Positions 63,200 through 64,000 of a DNA stretch of 64,000 bases are shown here, in pieces (the stretch's first letter is position 1; each line of letters begins with the position of its first letter). The translations under genes and the position numbers were made by a program. The stretch is from Candidatus Eiseniibacteriota bacterium (GTDB lineage Bacteria > Eisenbacteria > RBG-16-71-46 > CAIMUX01), in NCBI GenBank assembly GCA_016712505.1, contig JADJQY010000009.1:62001-126000 (forward strand), in the 5' to 3' direction. The notes under the pieces were generated by a model. The model was not told the origin of the DNA, made no database searches, and was given only the letters and a program-made list of their open reading frames with translations.

Positions 63200-64000
63200 G
63201 TGAGCCCGCGCTCCAAGTGCAGCACTGCAATACTGTCGGCCCTGCTGATTGCCCGAACCCTGCTCGGGGTGACCCCGGCGAATGCCTTCTCGTCATCCCC
63301 GCTCCTTTGCAACGTCGACTCCGCCACCATGCAGGCGAACCATGGCGGCCCGACGAACAGCGGAAACGGCGGGTTCGTGCTCTCGTCTTCGTCCCCCACC
63401 TACACCCCCGGGCAGACGCTGACCATCACCTTGAACGGAGTGCAACCGTTCAAGGGGATTCTCCTCTACGCCTTCGACGGAGTGGGGATCACGCAGGGGA
63501 CGTTCCAGATTCCGAGTGGGTACCAGGCGATGTCGAGCTGTGGCGGGGCGTCGACCCTGGGACATGCTTCACCTGCGTTCAAGCCGACCCCGGTCTCGTT
63601 CACCTGGACGGCCCCGGCCACGGGATCGGGATCGCTCACCTTCGCGACCTTGGTCTGCCTCGATCGGCCGAACTGGTACGTGCCGGCTCCACTTACCATC
63701 ACGGAAGCGGCGACGGACGTGGCGGCGCCCCTCCCCGACGCGGCGCAGGTGACCCTCTCGGCCGCGCCAAATCCGTTCACGGAGAGTGCGGCAATCCACT
63801 ACTCGACGGCGTCGGGTGGGCCGGTGACGCTGCGGATCCACGACCTGAGTGGTCGCCTGGTGCGCACCCTGGCGCAGGGCACTGACGGGCCTGGATCGCA
63901 CCGGGTCACGTGGAACGGTTGCTCGGACACCGGAACCGACCTTGGAGACGGCGTCTTTTTTGTTCGCTTGGAGACGGGCGGCAGGACCGAGGTGCGGAAG
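63200..64000 (+). CDS. secreted Reeler-domain protein with FlgD tail (runs into the right edge)
   Basis: GTG 63200 has GGAGG five bases upstream and opens a signal peptide (TAILSALLIARTLLGVTPAN). Residues 35-175 match the Reeler domain: NVDSATMQANHGGPTNSGNG, PGQTLTITLNGVQPFKGILL, SCGGASTLGHASPAFKPTPV, SFTWTAPATGSGSLTFATLV. The tail is a FlgD domain (AAPNPFTESAAIHYSTASGG, IHDLSGRLVRTL, TWNGCSDTGTDLGDGVFFVR, then LETGGRTEVRK) that is essentially complete when the window ends, so only a few codons are missing. Reeler domains occur in eukaryotic extracellular and some bacterial secreted proteins; ligand unknown. A longer overlapping frame (62392-63885) is a shadow. Confidence 0.8.
   Translation, partial: MSPRSKCSTAILSALLIARTLLGVTPANAFSSSPLLCNVDSATMQANHGGPTNSGNGGFVLSSSSPTYTPGQTLTITLNGVQPFKGILLYAFDGVGITQGTFQIPSGYQAMSSCGGASTLGHASPAFKPTPVSFTWTAPATGSGSLTFATLVCLDRPNWYVPAPLTITEAATDVAAPLPDAAQVTLSAAPNPFTESAAIHYSTASGGPVTLRIHDLSGRLVRTLAQGTDGPGSHRVTWNGCSDTGTDLGDGVFFVRLETGGRTEVRK

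Noticed and set aside
62392..63885. 497-codon frame near the right edge
   Set aside because: It covers parts of a glycosyltransferase fragment by chance of frame but then runs out of frame over the Reeler/FlgD gene, which has the signal peptide and domains.
1..64000. CRISPR array or rRNA genes
   Set aside because: No regularly spaced direct repeats with unique spacers and no rRNA-like sequence were seen on reading through.

Overview
The window is high-GC bacterial DNA, densely coding, with many secreted proteins that end in the same kind of C-terminal FlgD/Por-secretion-like Ig domain (PNP...GRxVRxL...WDGRDDAGxxVxxGxYFxRV). That tail, together with a PEP-CTERM protein, FG-GAP and cohesin/dockerin-like modules and a TPR-kinase/ECF sigma pair, suggests an uncultured FCB-group-like lineage such as Candidatus Eisenbacteria or a relative. 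The lineage is inference from style of gene content; no marker gene in the window settles it.

Layout. 1-2.3 kb: a sulfatase-TPR lipoprotein running off the left edge, then tRNA-Asn with a consensus sigma70 promoter. 2.8-8.0 kb: secreted FlgD-tailed proteins in various states of decay (RCC1-repeat/C-type-lectin protein split in two, a gene cleanly interrupted by an IS4-family element with a 10-bp target duplication, a PEP-CTERM protein fused to FlgD debris). 8.0-14.2 kb: a BREX-like accessory cassette (small conserved protein, TerB-domain membrane protein, BrxD/DUF2791 ATPase, Lhr/BrxHI helicase), of which the last two are broken. 14.2-17 kb: a frameshifted voltage-gated K+ channel and a DUF2924/serine-recombinase module. 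18.3-20.3 kb: two paralogous secreted proteins of different composition. 20.8-31.3 kb: accessory island with a nuclease-DUF2075 helicase, fragments of an AlbA_2-type regulator and an AbiEi antitoxin, an unknown gene pair, a SEC-C protein, a MazEF-like toxin-antitoxin and a TPR regulator. 31.5-32.9 kb: another secreted protein.

33.8-41.3 kb holds the most interesting unit: a tightly overlapping four-gene operon (unknown 444-aa protein, phospholipase-D-type nuclease, 1245-aa SNF2-like helicase, 126-aa small protein). It sits just after a truncated signal-peptide remnant that retains a leader shared with the 2.9-kb gene, and 23-bp inverted palindromic repeats lie outside both ends. It looks like a mobile anti-phage or DNA-processing cassette.

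41.75-64 kb reads as resident genome: lipoprotein, ECF sigma factor plus Ser/Thr kinase-TPR signalling pair, FG-GAP protein, M28 peptidase, AraC regulator divergent from an aldo/keto reductase, HepT/MntA toxin-antitoxin, a 1.1k-residue FG-GAP protein, a cohesin-dockerin-cohesin protein, a small secreted protein, two gene fragments and a Reeler-domain protein running into the right edge.

Many genes between 7 and 46 kb carry single-base frameshifts, several at short homopolymers. These may be assembly errors, so pseudogene calls that rest only on a one-base shift are provisional. The IS insertion and the loss of the helicase DEAH region do not have that weakness.
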